The position numbers and the translations under genes are program-made. Positions 44,401 to 56,900 of a DNA stretch of 64,000 nucleotides are shown here, piece after piece (within the stretch, counting starts at the first letter, position 1; each line of letters opens with the position of its first letter). The notes below the pieces were generated by a model. That model did no database searches, had not been told where the DNA came from, and was given only the letters and a program-made list of their open reading frames with translations. Source of the DNA: Bicyclus anynana (taxonomy: Eukaryota; Arthropoda; Insecta; Lepidoptera; Nymphalidae); contig NC_069102.1 in the NCBI RefSeq assembly GCF_947172395.1, positions 9,578,442 through 9,642,441 of the forward strand, written 5' to 3'.

Positions 44401-46086
44401 CACTATTACGACCCAACGGCCTATTGGAACAATTACTCAGCGTGGTCGGGTTACTACGGTCAGGAGCAGAGCACGGCGCAACCGCCGCAGCAGCCCATCG
44501 TGGACACCACGCAGCCGCCGCCCGCCACCAAACCGCAGCAGAATGACGACTTGGCGCTCGTCGGTGAGTATCAACAATTACTGACGTGGTCGGGTTCCTA
44601 CAGACAGGAATAGACCGCCGCAGCAGCCCATCGTTGACTCCACGCAGCCGCCGCCCGCCACCAAACCGCAGCAGAATGACGACTTGGCGCTCGTCGGTGA
44701 GTATCAACAATTACTGACGTGGTCGGGTTCCTACAGACAGGAATAGACCGCCGCAGCAGCCCATCGTGGACACCACGCAGCCGCCGCCCGCCACCAAACC
44801 GCAGTAGAATGACGACTTGGCGCTCGTCGGTGAGTATCAATATTTGCCTCTTTTGTAAACAGTGTTCAAACTGAATTATGGAAGTATTAGAAGCTATATT
44901 TTATTTTGTCCCGTCAATAATAAACATATTAGCGAGTGACGTCATTCATAGAGATAACAGCGTGATTGACGTTTGCAGTGATGTGATTATATCACGTCAC
45001 TGCAAGCGCCAATCACAAACGGATGCCTTGTAGCGAATGACGTTACAGCTTATGATTGGCGTTTGCGGTGACGTGATATAATCACAATTATAAAATAAAA
45101 ATACAATTTTGTTTTATAAAAATATTACAATTAGGAGATTATTTTCACAAATAAGAATGTGATTAGAGTTTCTAAAGAGTGAGAGAGGCATCTAAACTGC
45201 CTCTATGCAAAAATTTTTCTTAGTTTTGTACAGCAGGCGAGTAGCCTTTTACTGACGTGGTCGGGTTAATACGGACAGGAGCAGAGCACGGCTCAACCGC
45301 TGCAGCAATAATTTGATATAGAGATAAATTGTATTTTGTAGCAAAGCCACTACTTCCCACTACCCCCAAAAATCCATGTTATTTTTACGTACCAGAATAT
45401 TACACGAACGTAGTAAGCGTCCTCTATTTTATCACGTCGCCATTACAATCATTAAAAACCCATACTTATCCGGTTCACCACGCTGGCCTAACGCGGATTG
45501 ACACACTTCACAGTCTTCACAAGAGAATGAAAAAAATCTAAAGTATGCACGTTTCTTCACGATCTTTTTCCTTCTCTCTTTGAGACACGTGATATTTGAT
45601 TTTTTTTAATGCACATACTCGTAACTGAAACGTTCGAGGTCCATGCCCCAGACCGGATTCGAACTTACGCCCTCCGAATAGAAGGCAAAGATCACATCCT
45701 GGATATCACGGATATCGCTTGGCTGGTGGGAGGCTTTGGCCGTGGCTAGTTACCACCCTACCGACAAAGACGTACCGCCAACGTGAGTAACCGAAAGGGG
45801 TGTGGATTTTCATCCTCCTAACAAGTTAGCCCGCTTCCATCTTAGATTGCATTATCACTTACCATCAGGTGAGATAGTAATCAAGGGTTAACTTTTAAAT
45901 AATATCAAAAAAAATATCGCCATTCAAATACGATCTAGAAATTAAATATTTATACTTTTTACAGATCACAAGAGGTCAATCGATGTGGATCAACTGAACC
46001 AAGAGTTTTTGGACCCGGAACTTTGTATATGGGACGCGCTCGAGTCGTCGCAATGGTTCCCGCACGAAATCGTCGAAGCGCACTGA
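41405..46086 (+). CDS. Trnau1ap: tRNA selenocysteine 1-associated protein 1 (SECp43)
   Basis: SECp43 is an RNA-binding protein linked to selenocysteine tRNA and selenoprotein synthesis. Six phase-consistent exons (41405-41437, 41512-41643, 42227-42455, 43179-43393, 44392-44563, 45965-46086) give 300 residues. RRM1 carries LWMGSL and AGYAFVHF; RRM2 carries VWVGDLSPDVDD and KGYGFVRF. A tyrosine-, glutamine- and proline-rich linker and a short conserved end (DVDQLNQEF, then WFPHEIVEAH) follow, as in the vertebrate protein. An alternative start is the second in-frame ATG at 41411. Exon 5 is followed by extra tandem copies (44577-44840), so an alternative transcript is possible. An AATAAA signal lies about 33 bp after the stop, near 46119. 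Whether this insect makes selenoproteins is unknown from the window; many Lepidoptera have lost them, so the role may be wider. Confidence 0.93.
42640..42945 (-). repeat. SINE family B, nearly full copy
   Basis: On the minus strand the copy has a tRNA-like head with B box GGTTCAATCCCCAGC, the family body and the TGTAAAAAATAAAAA tail. It lies in SECp43 intron 3. Confidence 0.75.
43430..43760. repeat. Dispersed repeat in SECp43 intron 4
   Basis: The block starts near ATATAAAACTCAAAGGTGAC and ends GAAGTCGCGGTCGTCCGCTAG, whose final part matches (in reverse) the CTAGCGGACG repeat tail seen elsewhere. The class is uncertain. Confidence 0.5.
44577..44840 (+). repeat. Two tandem copies of SECp43 exon 5 with its donor site
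   Basis: Copies begin at 44577 and 44710 and follow the parental exon segment starting at 44432. Each keeps the GTCG|GTGAGTATC donor. Each has an acceptor-like CCTACAG. In copy 2, the span 44604-44696 is 93 bp, open and phase-matched (1-1). In copy 3 a CAG codon is TAG, so that copy is broken. A fourth, diverged piece is at about 45249-45310. Confidence 0.9.
44962..45078. repeat. MITE-like hairpin with three related arms
   Basis: Arms 44962-44987 and 44991-45016 are reverse complements at about 23 of 26 positions. A third arm in direct orientation lies at 45053-45078. The arms contain TGACGTGAT-type CRE-like sequence. Confidence 0.65.
45470..45715 (-). repeat. SINE family A copy
   Basis: Reverse-complement SINE A runs from the body end (CCACGCTGGCCTAACGCGGA) through GCACATACTCGTAACTGAAA to the B-box region near 45650 (CCGGATTCGAAC). 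Confidence 0.65.
45725..45905 (+). repeat. SINE family B copy, head missing
   Basis: It carries GGCTGGTGGGAGGCTTTGGC through TTACCATCAGGTGAGATAGT in the sense orientation. Confidence 0.65.
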
Positions 46087-47955
46087 TTATTTAGGGAACA
46101 TAATAGCAATTAAGTTAAATAAAATTATCATAGAACATTCCTGTGTTTTTTATTGATTTATTTACATTAATGCTTCTTAAGATAAGTGCCTCAAACGTAC
46201 AAAGACAAAAGCAATACACATAAGAGAAGACAAAAAAGGAAATAGACGACGACATTCGATTTTGATGTGACTTTCACTCACACCAATACACCTAATCATT
46301 TTTTCAGCAATAGGCAATAATATATTATGACCGACTGAATGTGGACGAAGTCGTCACTGAACACCGATTTTTCTGTTAGATATGTCTCGTGTTGTCGTAA
46401 GCAAAAATATGGAATGCCCTTTCGGCATTTGTGTTTCATGACACATATAATTTGAACACCTTCAAAGCAAGAGTGAATAGGCATCTTCTAGGTAAGCGCG
46501 CTCCAACTTAGACCGCATTAATGCTTACCATCAGGCTTAACTGTAGTCAAGCGCCTTTATTGCATAAAAAAAACGTGACTACATAAACACCGCAAAAGTG
46601 ATCCGAATTTAACTAGGTACTCCACTAAGTGCATACATGCACAATTTTGTGTTACTTACATTATATAATTATGTGTATGTAGTTTCCTATGCGTCTAAAT
46701 GACATTAAGACAATTAACCACCTATAATCGCCTCTGTTTCGACGCGCTAGTGACACGTCTAAATACTTAGTCTAAAATGTTTGCCACTGTGTGCATCATG
46801 ATAAAATAGCAAACTATTCAAATGTAGGTGAAAAATACATAAATAAAACAACGAATAATAATTATTAGTTGCAATATATTACTTAAAACCTATACGGTTA
46901 CATTAATTTTATTTTAATGTAGATACACTTAGAAATAAATAAAAAACAATATCACAGGTGATTTTTTTACGCTATAAATAAGAGGCATGATGACATGAAT
47001 CAAGGCTGTATATCTTCAATCAATAAAAAAACTTGTGTCACTTTTTAATAAAAGCAGAGTGGTATTAGCCTGTCAGGCTCTAGAATCCAAAGCCACTTTA
47101 TGACTTCATCTAGTTGTCTTTTATCTATGACTACTAAAGAATGAGAAAGACTGAGGTGAATTCGTAGCTCGCACGGTATAAAAATCGTTAAAGAATAGTA
47201 TTACAGATCAATCTATTCTATACTAAAGCCCTACTCGATGTGTACTGTTACAACCAACAAACTAAAAATGAGGGTATAAATCACTAGTCATTTCACACCT
47301 AATAATAATTATAATTAACTTGTTCTTAAATTAATGAAAATAAATTCAATGAATAATTTAATTTATTATGAATAACACATTATAAACAAACAATACATAA
47401 TTTAAAACAAATAAGTTATGAAATGGCATGCATATTATACCTTCATTTCTAATTTTTTTCTGAGTAGGGTGGAGGGGTAGGGTTTTGTAAGTATATAAAA
47501 ATCCAAGCTAAATATATGACGCTCGTTTCGTCATCCTTATGTTCTAAAAGGTTGGTTATGTATAAAAGGTTTCTAATTGTGTTCTTATTATAAGAAAAGA
47601 AAGACTACCAACATTATAACCATATACATGATAAATTCTAGTATACTCACTAAAAATGGAATTTCTACTTTTTGAAATATGTGCAGTGAAATGGAATATC
47701 ATTCTTGATAGCCCATTTTAGCACCAGTCCACAAGAAAACATCGATGTCATTTTATTGCTTTAGTTTTGAGAGAATTCATGTGCGTATATGAAATAAATA
47801 CCTAATAATTATTATTATTATTAAAAAACTAGCATAACACTGCTCTCGGTGATAACAACCAAGATGAGGAGACGTTGGAGCCTTTCGGAGTACTCTTCTT
47901 CATATAACCAACAACATAATTCAATAAGTTGTTTAAAAACACTTAACACAATATA
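46087..47955. other. Convergent intergenic region, SECp43 to BDP1
   Basis: AT-rich 3' flanks. The SECp43 polyadenylation signal is near 46119. A copy of the BDP1 last-exon coding segment is at 47835-47930. I see no other gene. Confidence 0.6.
47835..47930 (-). repeat. Duplicate of BDP1 C-terminal coding segment in its 3' flank
   Basis: The segment matches 48049-48141 with few differences. On the minus strand it still reads LNYVVGYMKKSTPKGSNVSS. It lies downstream of the BDP1 stop and should be untranslated. Confidence 0.88.
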
Positions 47956-50900
47956 TCAAAGCTGTGTAATAGAGAACGAACTATGCCGTTGCCTTTTAGA
48001 TGGGCTTGGCATCACAGCATTTGCTGCACTGTTACTGTCCACACTTGTAACACTGCTCGGTGATAACAACTGGGGTGAGGAGACGTTGGAACCTTTCGGA
48101 GTACTCTTCTTCATGTAACCAACGACATAGTTCAATATGTTCGGTGGTAATGCAACAGGTGTCAACTTGCCTGGACCGTTTGCAATGTATGTTTGCAACA
48201 TTTTCTTAGACGGTGACGATGGATCATTCACAGTTAACACAACTAATGATCCGTTTTCTATATTTTTCGGTATCTGCACTGAGTTTGTAACGTCTGGTGA
48301 TTTCATTTGCGGTGTACTTGTTATGCTGTTAGAATCTTCTCTGGATCTAGAGGCTGAATTGACTATGGCCACTGTTGATAATGAAGGTAGAGGCGTAGTT
48401 GCTTGTTGGGACCGTTTCCTTTGGGTATTAGAAGTTATTACATTATCTCTGGCCTTAGATACTTCTTGGGCTTTAGATGCGCGATCTGTTGGTAAAAATA
48501 AGTTATGTTAATTAATATACTTTTGCGATGTCTATAACATACTACCGTATTAAGAAAAGGTGTCAAATAGAATTCAACAATAGTTGAAATGGGTTTATTT
48601 AGGGGATAGGGACTTTATTTTTATTATTATTCATCTGTTTAGCAACATCGCGTCTAGTATAACGCTTAACGTATACATATATTGTATAATGTTCAGTGAT
48701 GCAAACATGACTATTACAAATGTGTTGACGTAAGAGTCAGCAACAAGAAGGTTGGCCCAAGATTGAACACAACTCTCCCTCAGTGGTGTAAGCGTAATTA
48801 TACTATCCGAGGCTCGTGGCAATCATTGGACAGGGTCCCAAAAAAAATTTATCATCCTGTTTGTCGTTATTTCGTCTCCCTTGCATCGTATCGTAACCCC
48901 AAAAAGCGCTGGCTTGACATCGTGAACTGTTATTACACACGCGACTCAGCACAATGCAATGTGCGTTATGACGCAGATTCGCGTTTAAAGATTACGCAAT
49001 ACCTAATTTTTCGATATTGAACTATAATAATCTAAAAGTAGATTAATATTAGATCTCCTCGGAGGCACTAGCCTTCTTTGTAATATTTCCTTAGTATTTA
49101 AAGGGTTAATAATAGATTTATAAGCCCTCTAGAATCCACCTGTAAACAGTCGTGTCAGAAGTGGGATGATGATTATGGCTTCAGTGATAGCGTTGACTAC
49201 TTTTCTTGGCAGCGGCTTCCGGCTTCCATCTGTACACGGTGATAGGGTACGGCGTTTTTGGGCATTAACAGGAATGTCACACAGATACTTATACACCAAG
49301 ATCCCACTTCTGACACCACTGTTTGGAGAGTCAAAAAATCGAAAAATTGGATTCTCGAAAGCAGATAAGAAAGAAAATGTAGTAGACATCCTTGTGTCGC
49401 ACAATCAAATAAAAAAGTTACTCACTTTGCCTCAAACGGGCGTCTTTATTAGCTTTCAGTCGTTCCTTGTCCGCTTGTTTCTGCTTGTTCAACTGTTCTC
49501 GCGCGATCTCCGCCTGCTTCGCTGCGAGCACGCGCTCCTCTTCGAACTCCTTCTTCAGCTGGGTGACGTCGAACTGTACGGACGCGCGTAATGCTTTCTC
49601 TATCTGCGCTCCGTTCTGTTTCTCCTCCTTTTTGAACTGGGTAAACGAATTTAGAAGTGAATATTTAAAACGGAGCTTGGCCAGTCCCAAAAACGTTTGT
49701 CGAAGTGGTTTACAAATTACAAGCGTCAATACTCTTTATGGGTTACTTGGGATAGGCGGGGAGAGTGACTTGAGTGGACTTGAGTGTTTGATATCAGTCA
49801 AAGGTACCTTTAACCCTACACACATCGTTCACAAGTGCGTGACTTCACTCAAGGTCACTCAAGTTTGATTTGTAAATTAAGTTGTCCTGACAAGTGTTGT
49901 GAATACATAACCTTTGTTCGACATTAGTTTTCTTATATTTGTAATCACCTTTGAGTCCTATAATAAATCTTACTTTAACTTTGAGCTGCTTCCTCGTCCT
50001 ATGGGGGAACAGCTGCGCCATCAGGGAGAAGTCGGTCCCCAGCGCGGCGAGCGCGCGGTAGAACTGCACCGTCTCGGGCGCGCTCCAGCCGGCGGCGCGG
50101 TTGAACGTGTGCCGCTTGCCTTCGCCGCCCCACGCGCCTTCGTGTACTACTGACGACACTACGCGAGAGCTTTCCGTTTGTTTTATCACCTGCAAGGAGA
50201 TTTGGTATTTTTTTTTTATTGGTGTATCCTCGATTGCGGGTGGTATTTATGTTTTTGTGAAGGGGAATGTGTTGGTATAAATAAGAGGGTATTTGATGAT
50301 TCGAGCTCAGTTGATTGTTAGGCAGCGTTGACACCGTCACGCTGCCAGTCGCGTTAGTGATTTTGGCAATAATGTTTTGTGTTGTAATAGGGATGATGAC
50401 AGTTTTTAAAATTGTATTTAGCATAATACGCTGAAGTGACATTAAGGTCCCCAGAAAATCATAAGAATTTAGCGTACCAAGCTCTGTTCGTCAAGAATTA
50501 TTTCTCCTTTGGGACCCAGCTTTATCTGTGGTACTGGGGCACTCTCTGATGACGTTTCCGGACTTTCCGCTGGCTTCTCTGCATCTCCGTTTTTCTCTTG
50601 AGCTCTCCTCTCGGCCAGTTCTTTTTCTGTCGCTTCTTTGAGTTTAATTTCATCGTCATTTAACCTGAAAACATAAAAAAATGAGATTATTAAAAAAATT
50701 TAACAAGTTGGTATTCTTTTGTTTTCAGGGTTTAAAAAAATATTATTTTTAATTTTATGGAACATTAAATGTCATTCTTTTAGCTTCCTATTTTAGTACG
50801 TTACGTTATTAGGGCTTGTACACAAAACTGCGATGCGACGCGACGCGAATTCGCAACGCAGAAAATTACGACACGAATTGCTGCGATGCGATTTCGTGCG

Positions 50901-53900
50901 GCAAGGCGACTCCCAGGGTGACCATTCCTCCGACAACCATCAACCGTACTAAACGTATATTGAGTTGAAAACTAGGTCGTGACATGGATCATAAAAAGAA
51001 GTGTGCACTTCTGTTATTGCTTAGGAGACCGTACTAAAAATGGCGTCAACAAATGTGACGAAACATCACAGGAATGCGCGTTGCGAATCAATTCGCAAGT
51101 TCTTGCGATGCGTTGTGCGAGCTCGTAGATTTTTACGATGCGATGTCGCATCGCAGTTTTGTGTACAAGCCCTTAGCTTAGCAATTATTATATAACGTTG
51201 GAGTATGCTCGACTAGTTTCGAACCCGTACAGGGCCCTTAGCTATAATCTGGTTCTTGTAATGCGACAATTTAGAGTATGGACCGTGCCGCGTCGCAAGA
51301 ACCAGCGCATAACTAAGAGCCCCGTATGAGTTCGAAACTAGTCGGGCATACTCCAACTTTAAGGGATTGTACAGATATTTCCACGCAAAGTGCTCCTATA
51401 ATGATTCTGATTTTTACCTTATACTAATATTATAAAACTGAAGTGTATGATTGTTTGTTTGTTTGAACACGCTAATCTCAGGAACTACTGGTCCGATTTG
51501 AAAAATTCTTTCAGTGTTAGATAGCCCATTTATCGAGGAAGGCTATAGGCTATATATTATCACGCTAATACCAATAAGAGCGGAGCAAAGAAGAAATGTT
51601 TCTAAATCGTGGTTTTTTTTTCCTATTGAGAGCTTACGCCGCGTAATAAAGTTTCGCAAAAATCATGTATGACGGAATTGTTCCCTTTTAAAAGTTCAAA
51701 AAAAAAGTCCGCGACAGTTCCCGCGGTATTTGTGGAAAACTAAAATCGATCTATCGTAGAACGTTAGATGGGCCTCAAAGCGTCGTGGAATTGTTATTGG
51801 TTTCGCACATTGAGTACGTCATCTCTCACACATTTCTCCTTATTCATGTTGTGGCTTGTGTGTTTACACTTCCAAAATGAATACGAAGGCATACTTAATA
51901 GATTAAAACAAGAAAAAACAGTAAATATTTTTTTAAGTCCACGTCCACTCACAGCATGCTCTTGTTACGTACTAAGATAAGATGTGCGTGCACGTCTTTG
52001 GGTAATGACATAAAATTGTGCGTTCTTTAATATGGAGGGGCCCATCTAACGATTTATATCGATGCTAAAATCCACGTGGACGAAGTCACGAGTCCAAGTA
52101 CAATATAATATGATACTTACACAAGGGGGTTTGTGGTGGGGTTGTAGAAAATGAGGTCGTACATGGTGAGGTTTTCGCGCTTGGCGGTCTCTCTCCGGCG
52201 ACGCATCGCCATCCTGCGGCGGCATTCCTCTTGACGACGCATCCTGGTAACATTTAAAACTCTGTGGAATACTTGAAAAAAAAAAAACATCTAAATATTA
52301 AAGACCTCTTATAACAGAGCAATTACAATAAGACCAGCCCCTGTAGCCAAGTGGACGTTGATTCTCTTTCTACGATCGAAATGCTTCGAAAACTTGAAAA
52401 ATTTATAGGAATGACATTTGCTATCGACAGGTTGATCATATGGTTGTAAAAAGAATTAAAGAAAAATATAAAATTTTAAAACGTTTTAAAAAATATAATA
52501 ATCCAATGGATCAAATAGAATTAAAAATACTTAGTGACAGATGCAATAAAGCTACACGGGATGCCTACAACAATTATAATAAGGACCTTGAAAAGCAAAT
52601 TCAGAAAAACCCAAAAGCATTTTGGACTTTCCTGAAAGGCAAGCGTAAAAATCCTAACTCCTATCCAGCTACAATGAGTTACGCGGGTAATATTTCAAAC
52701 AACGGAGTTGAAATTTGTAATATGTTCTCTAGTTACTTTGCTTCCGTATATGATGATGATAATAGCTGTAGTATGGAATATTCTAACCATTTACAAAAAA
52801 TCCCCTACTTAGGTATTAGCGAAAACTTTGGAACCATCGAAATAAGTCAAACTGAGATTTTGAAAAAGCTAAAAGACCTTGATATTTCAAAAGGATCAGG
52901 ACCGGACAATATTCCACCAATATTCATTAGAAATTGCGCGACCTATCTTGTTGTTCCTATTTACCTAATTTTTAAAGCGTCATTAAACTCTGGTACCTTT
53001 CCAACTCTTTGGAAACAGGCAAAAGTTGTACCAATATTCAAGAGTGATGACGAAAAGGATATACAGAACTATAGGCCCATATCAATTCTCTCTGTTTTAG
53101 CCAAGGTCTTTGAGTCTTTAGTTTGTCCCCTAATACAAACATATTTCAAAAGTTTTGTCTCTGATTACCAGCATGGATTTTTGCCTGGCCGGTCAACTAC
53201 CACAAACTTAGTTAGTTTCCATTCTACTTTATCAGAAGCTATAGACTCTCAAAAACAAGTAGACACCATTTATACAGATTTTAAAAAAGCATTCGATAAA
53301 GTACCTCATGCTCTTCTAGTTGAAAAATTAAAGTATTATGGGTTCTCAGGTTCGGTATTGCAATGGTTATCGTCATATTTGAATGAACGAACATTTTACG
53401 TAGTTATTAATGGTTTTAGCTCCTCGATAAACAAAATAACGTCAGGTATACCTCAAGGATCGCATCTAGGCCCGATTTTGTTTAATATATTTGTAAACGA
53501 CGTTGTACTATGCTTTGAACAGTCCAAACCATATTTATATGCCGATGACCTAAAGATATCAAAAACAATTTGTTCAATGGCCGATTCAGTTCTACTGCAG
53601 AGTGATCTAAATAGACTTATAAATTGGTGCAAATCTAATGGCATGCAACTTAACCTTAATAAATGTCTTCATATTAAATTCACTCGTAAAGTCAATATAT
53701 TTCAAACTCAATATAAATTAGATGGTAATAGTCTCAAGGAAGTTGACGTTATAAGAGATTTAGGAGTTATGTTTGACAGAAAATTAACCTTTTTGAACCA
53801 TATAGAAAGTGTGATAAAGAAAGCGTCTAAATTACTGGGATTTGTTATGCGCCAAGGTCGATCTCTCAAAGAACCTAAAACTAAAATGACTCTTTATAAT

Positions 53901-56900
53901 AGTCTTGTGCGTAGTCATTTGGAGTACTGTAGTATTGTTTGGCGTCCACATTACGCTACCCACCATGTAAGGCTAGAACGTGTGCAAAAAAGATTTATGT
54001 GGCATCTATCATACTCATCAAAAATTCATAAAACAGTAGTTTCATATAGGAAAAGGCTCAAGTATTTTAAAATGATAACCCTCGAACAAAGACGGGATTT
54101 GTTAGACCTAATATTCTTATATGTATAAACTGCTAAGAAATAAGTTAGACTGCCCTGAGTTATTAGGTAAAATAAATTTTAGAGTGCCATATAGATATCC
54201 GCGTTCTGCTATTACTCCACTTTTTCCACCTCACACCAGGACAGTTTTCGGCGCCAACTCCATCTTCCCTCGGCTATGTAAACTGTATAATAAGCTTAGT
54301 GGTTCACTGGATGTCAATTCAAATTCGCCAAACACATTTCGCAGGTTAATCATTAATAACCTGGTTAGCCAAGTATGATTAGCTTGTTTTATTAGTTTCC
54401 TTGCATTTTTTTTACTATTTATTGTTTAGTTTTTTTATTAATTTTTGATTATATAGTTTTAGATACAGAAATACATATTTAATTTTTTCTTTTTTGCTTT
54501 TAATTAGGATACTTTAGATTTATATTTAAGTTGTAAAATATAAGTATTTTGTTTTGTAAAATATTAGATGAAAGTGGTTTTGCAAGCAATGTTTGCTTTA
54601 ATACGATTTTGCATACGCTAAGCATGTTAGTTCATAAGTTGATTTTTTGTATGTGTAAAAATATGTAAAAGTCGCTAGCAAACTTAATAAATAAATAAAT
54701 AAATAAATCATGATCTGTCATTGATCAAGAGTTATATGCTGCTATATGAAAGAGTAAATAACTTAAATGTATACATCTACTGTCTATAATAAAACTATAT
54801 TCTTCTTTTTTCTTTGTTAATTTTTTATTAAGTGCACTCATATTTTAATAAATAATAACCCCTATTATGAAACTGTGTCATATAGTCTACTATTTTAATT
54901 TAAATAACTAACTCGACTTTATTTTTATTCCCATACATTTTTCTAGTTTTCGAAGTGTTTGCGATCGTAGAAAGACAATCGAAGCGCCACTCGGCTACAG
55001 GGGTTGCTTCGTTAGACCCTCTGTCTAGAAAGTACAAGATCAATGATCTAAACGCGTTTGTAAAAACTGTTTCTATAGGATCTATGTTTCATTGTTGTAT
55101 TCGTTTTTATTGTGTAATGAGCTCCCTAGGAAACCCTTTTGTAGTTAAATGGCATAAAAAACGGTCAACAACTTCTCTAGTTTACTAAAAGATGAAGTTT
55201 CCGCATTTGGCCAGCTTGGTGGGCTAAGGATCGAGTCTGATTCTGAGAGGAGACTCGAGTTCAACAGTGAGCCGAATATGAGTTGTTAACAATGAGCACA
55301 CACAGCTCAAACAAACCACTTAACGGATTGGGCTAAAATTTAGCAAGCAGCTAGTTATTATGATGAAATTCACACTTCAAGTTTTAGTTTGTCAGGAGAT
55401 TTTAGTTTGGGAGTTTTAGAGGGATAGCCTAGTGGTGAGGTGAGACGTGACAAACCTAGTAGTGGATATGACCTCTGCTTCCGATTCTAGAGGGTGTGGA
55501 TTCAAATCCGGGGTATGCACCTCCAACTTTTCAGTTGTGTGCATTTTAAGAAATTAAATATCACATGTCTCAAGCGGTCAAGAAAAACATCATACCTGAG
55601 GAAACCTGCATACCAGAGAATTTTCTTAATCCTCTGCGTGTGTGAAGTCTGCCAATTCGCATTGGTCTAACGTGGTGGACTATTGGCCTAAGCCCTCTCA
55701 TTCTGAGAGGAGATTCGAGCTCAGCAGTGACCTGAACATGGGTTGAAAGCGTTCAAAGCAAAATCGCGGGCACCATCTAGTTTTCAATGAGAACCTCCTC
55801 CTTTTTGAAGTCGGTTAATAAATAGGGCATACTTGTGAATTTGTTGTTTGTCTCTAACAGGCGACGCGGCGGCGGCGGGCGGCGCGGTTGCCTGGCTGAC
55901 ACTTGAGCAAACAGAGTCATTTCTAACTCGGCTCACATCTCTGAAACAATTACAAATTGATTATAAATACCTATTGTGTAGAGCAATTATACAAATTGTC
56001 TGGATGTCATTAACTAAATAAATAGTAGATTATACAAATAGTATGAGAGGTGTATTTAAAACTTGTGTGTACTTTTTATACTTGATACTTACTTATACTT
56101 TTTATACATTGAGTTTTATAAAAGAGTTATATGCTGCTATATGAAAGAGTAAATAACTTAAATAAACATGCATCTACTCTCTATAATAAAACTATATTCT
56201 TCTTTTTTCTTTGTTAATTTTTTATGAAACTTTGTCATATAATGTACTATTTTAATTTAAATAACTAACTCGAGTTTTCGACTAATTATTATTACCATTA
56301 TCTTAAGTATAATATTATAATATTATTTCACAAAGCAAAGCAAAGCTTGTAAACTAAGCCTATTTGAAATAAATGGATATTGATTTGATTTGATTTGATT
56401 GTATACAAATGCTTAATGATGATGCAATCCAGATTATATGACTTAGATTAAATAAAATATATTACCTATTAGGTAAAGATGCCAATGTGTGCACATCATG
56501 TGTCTGTCGATCCTTTGCATTCAGAAGACCACGACGATTTTCATCTTCTGATTCACTCGCACTGCCCTGTGAATTTATACAACTTATAGAACAAGATATC
56601 TCTGGGATTTTAGTCATTGGTGAATGGAAACTAGGCAGGGACTCGTAAGGTTATGTTTTGCGAGTATTTACAATCTGTACATGTGAGTAAATAATACTAT
56701 AATAATACTAGCGGACGCCCGCGACTTATGTCCGCGTAGAATAACGAGATGATGATGACGGAGTTTTTTAAATTGTATATAAGTTAAGAGTATGCTAATA
56801 GTAAAGCAATTTTGTAAAAGTAACAGGGTATCTGCGATCATTACTTTCGGAGCTACAGGGATTTAAAGGGTCAGATTTGCGGCGCTGCCACGTATCGTTG

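Noticed and set aside
44339..44840. Two long minus-strand frames across the SECp43 exon 5 copies
   Set aside because: They are antisense shadows of the GC-rich tandem repeat; the plus-strand exon is supported by the family and by phases.
48763..49020. 85-residue open frame in BDP1 intron 8
   Set aside because: No family recognised, no splice logic, and repeat-like surroundings; not enough to call a gene.
49140..49320. Inverted pair TGTCAGAAGTGGGAT / ATCCCACTTCTGACA, possible LTR or PBS remnant
   Set aside because: The words resemble a retroelement primer site, but no second LTR, PPT or coding part is visible, so I cannot define an element.
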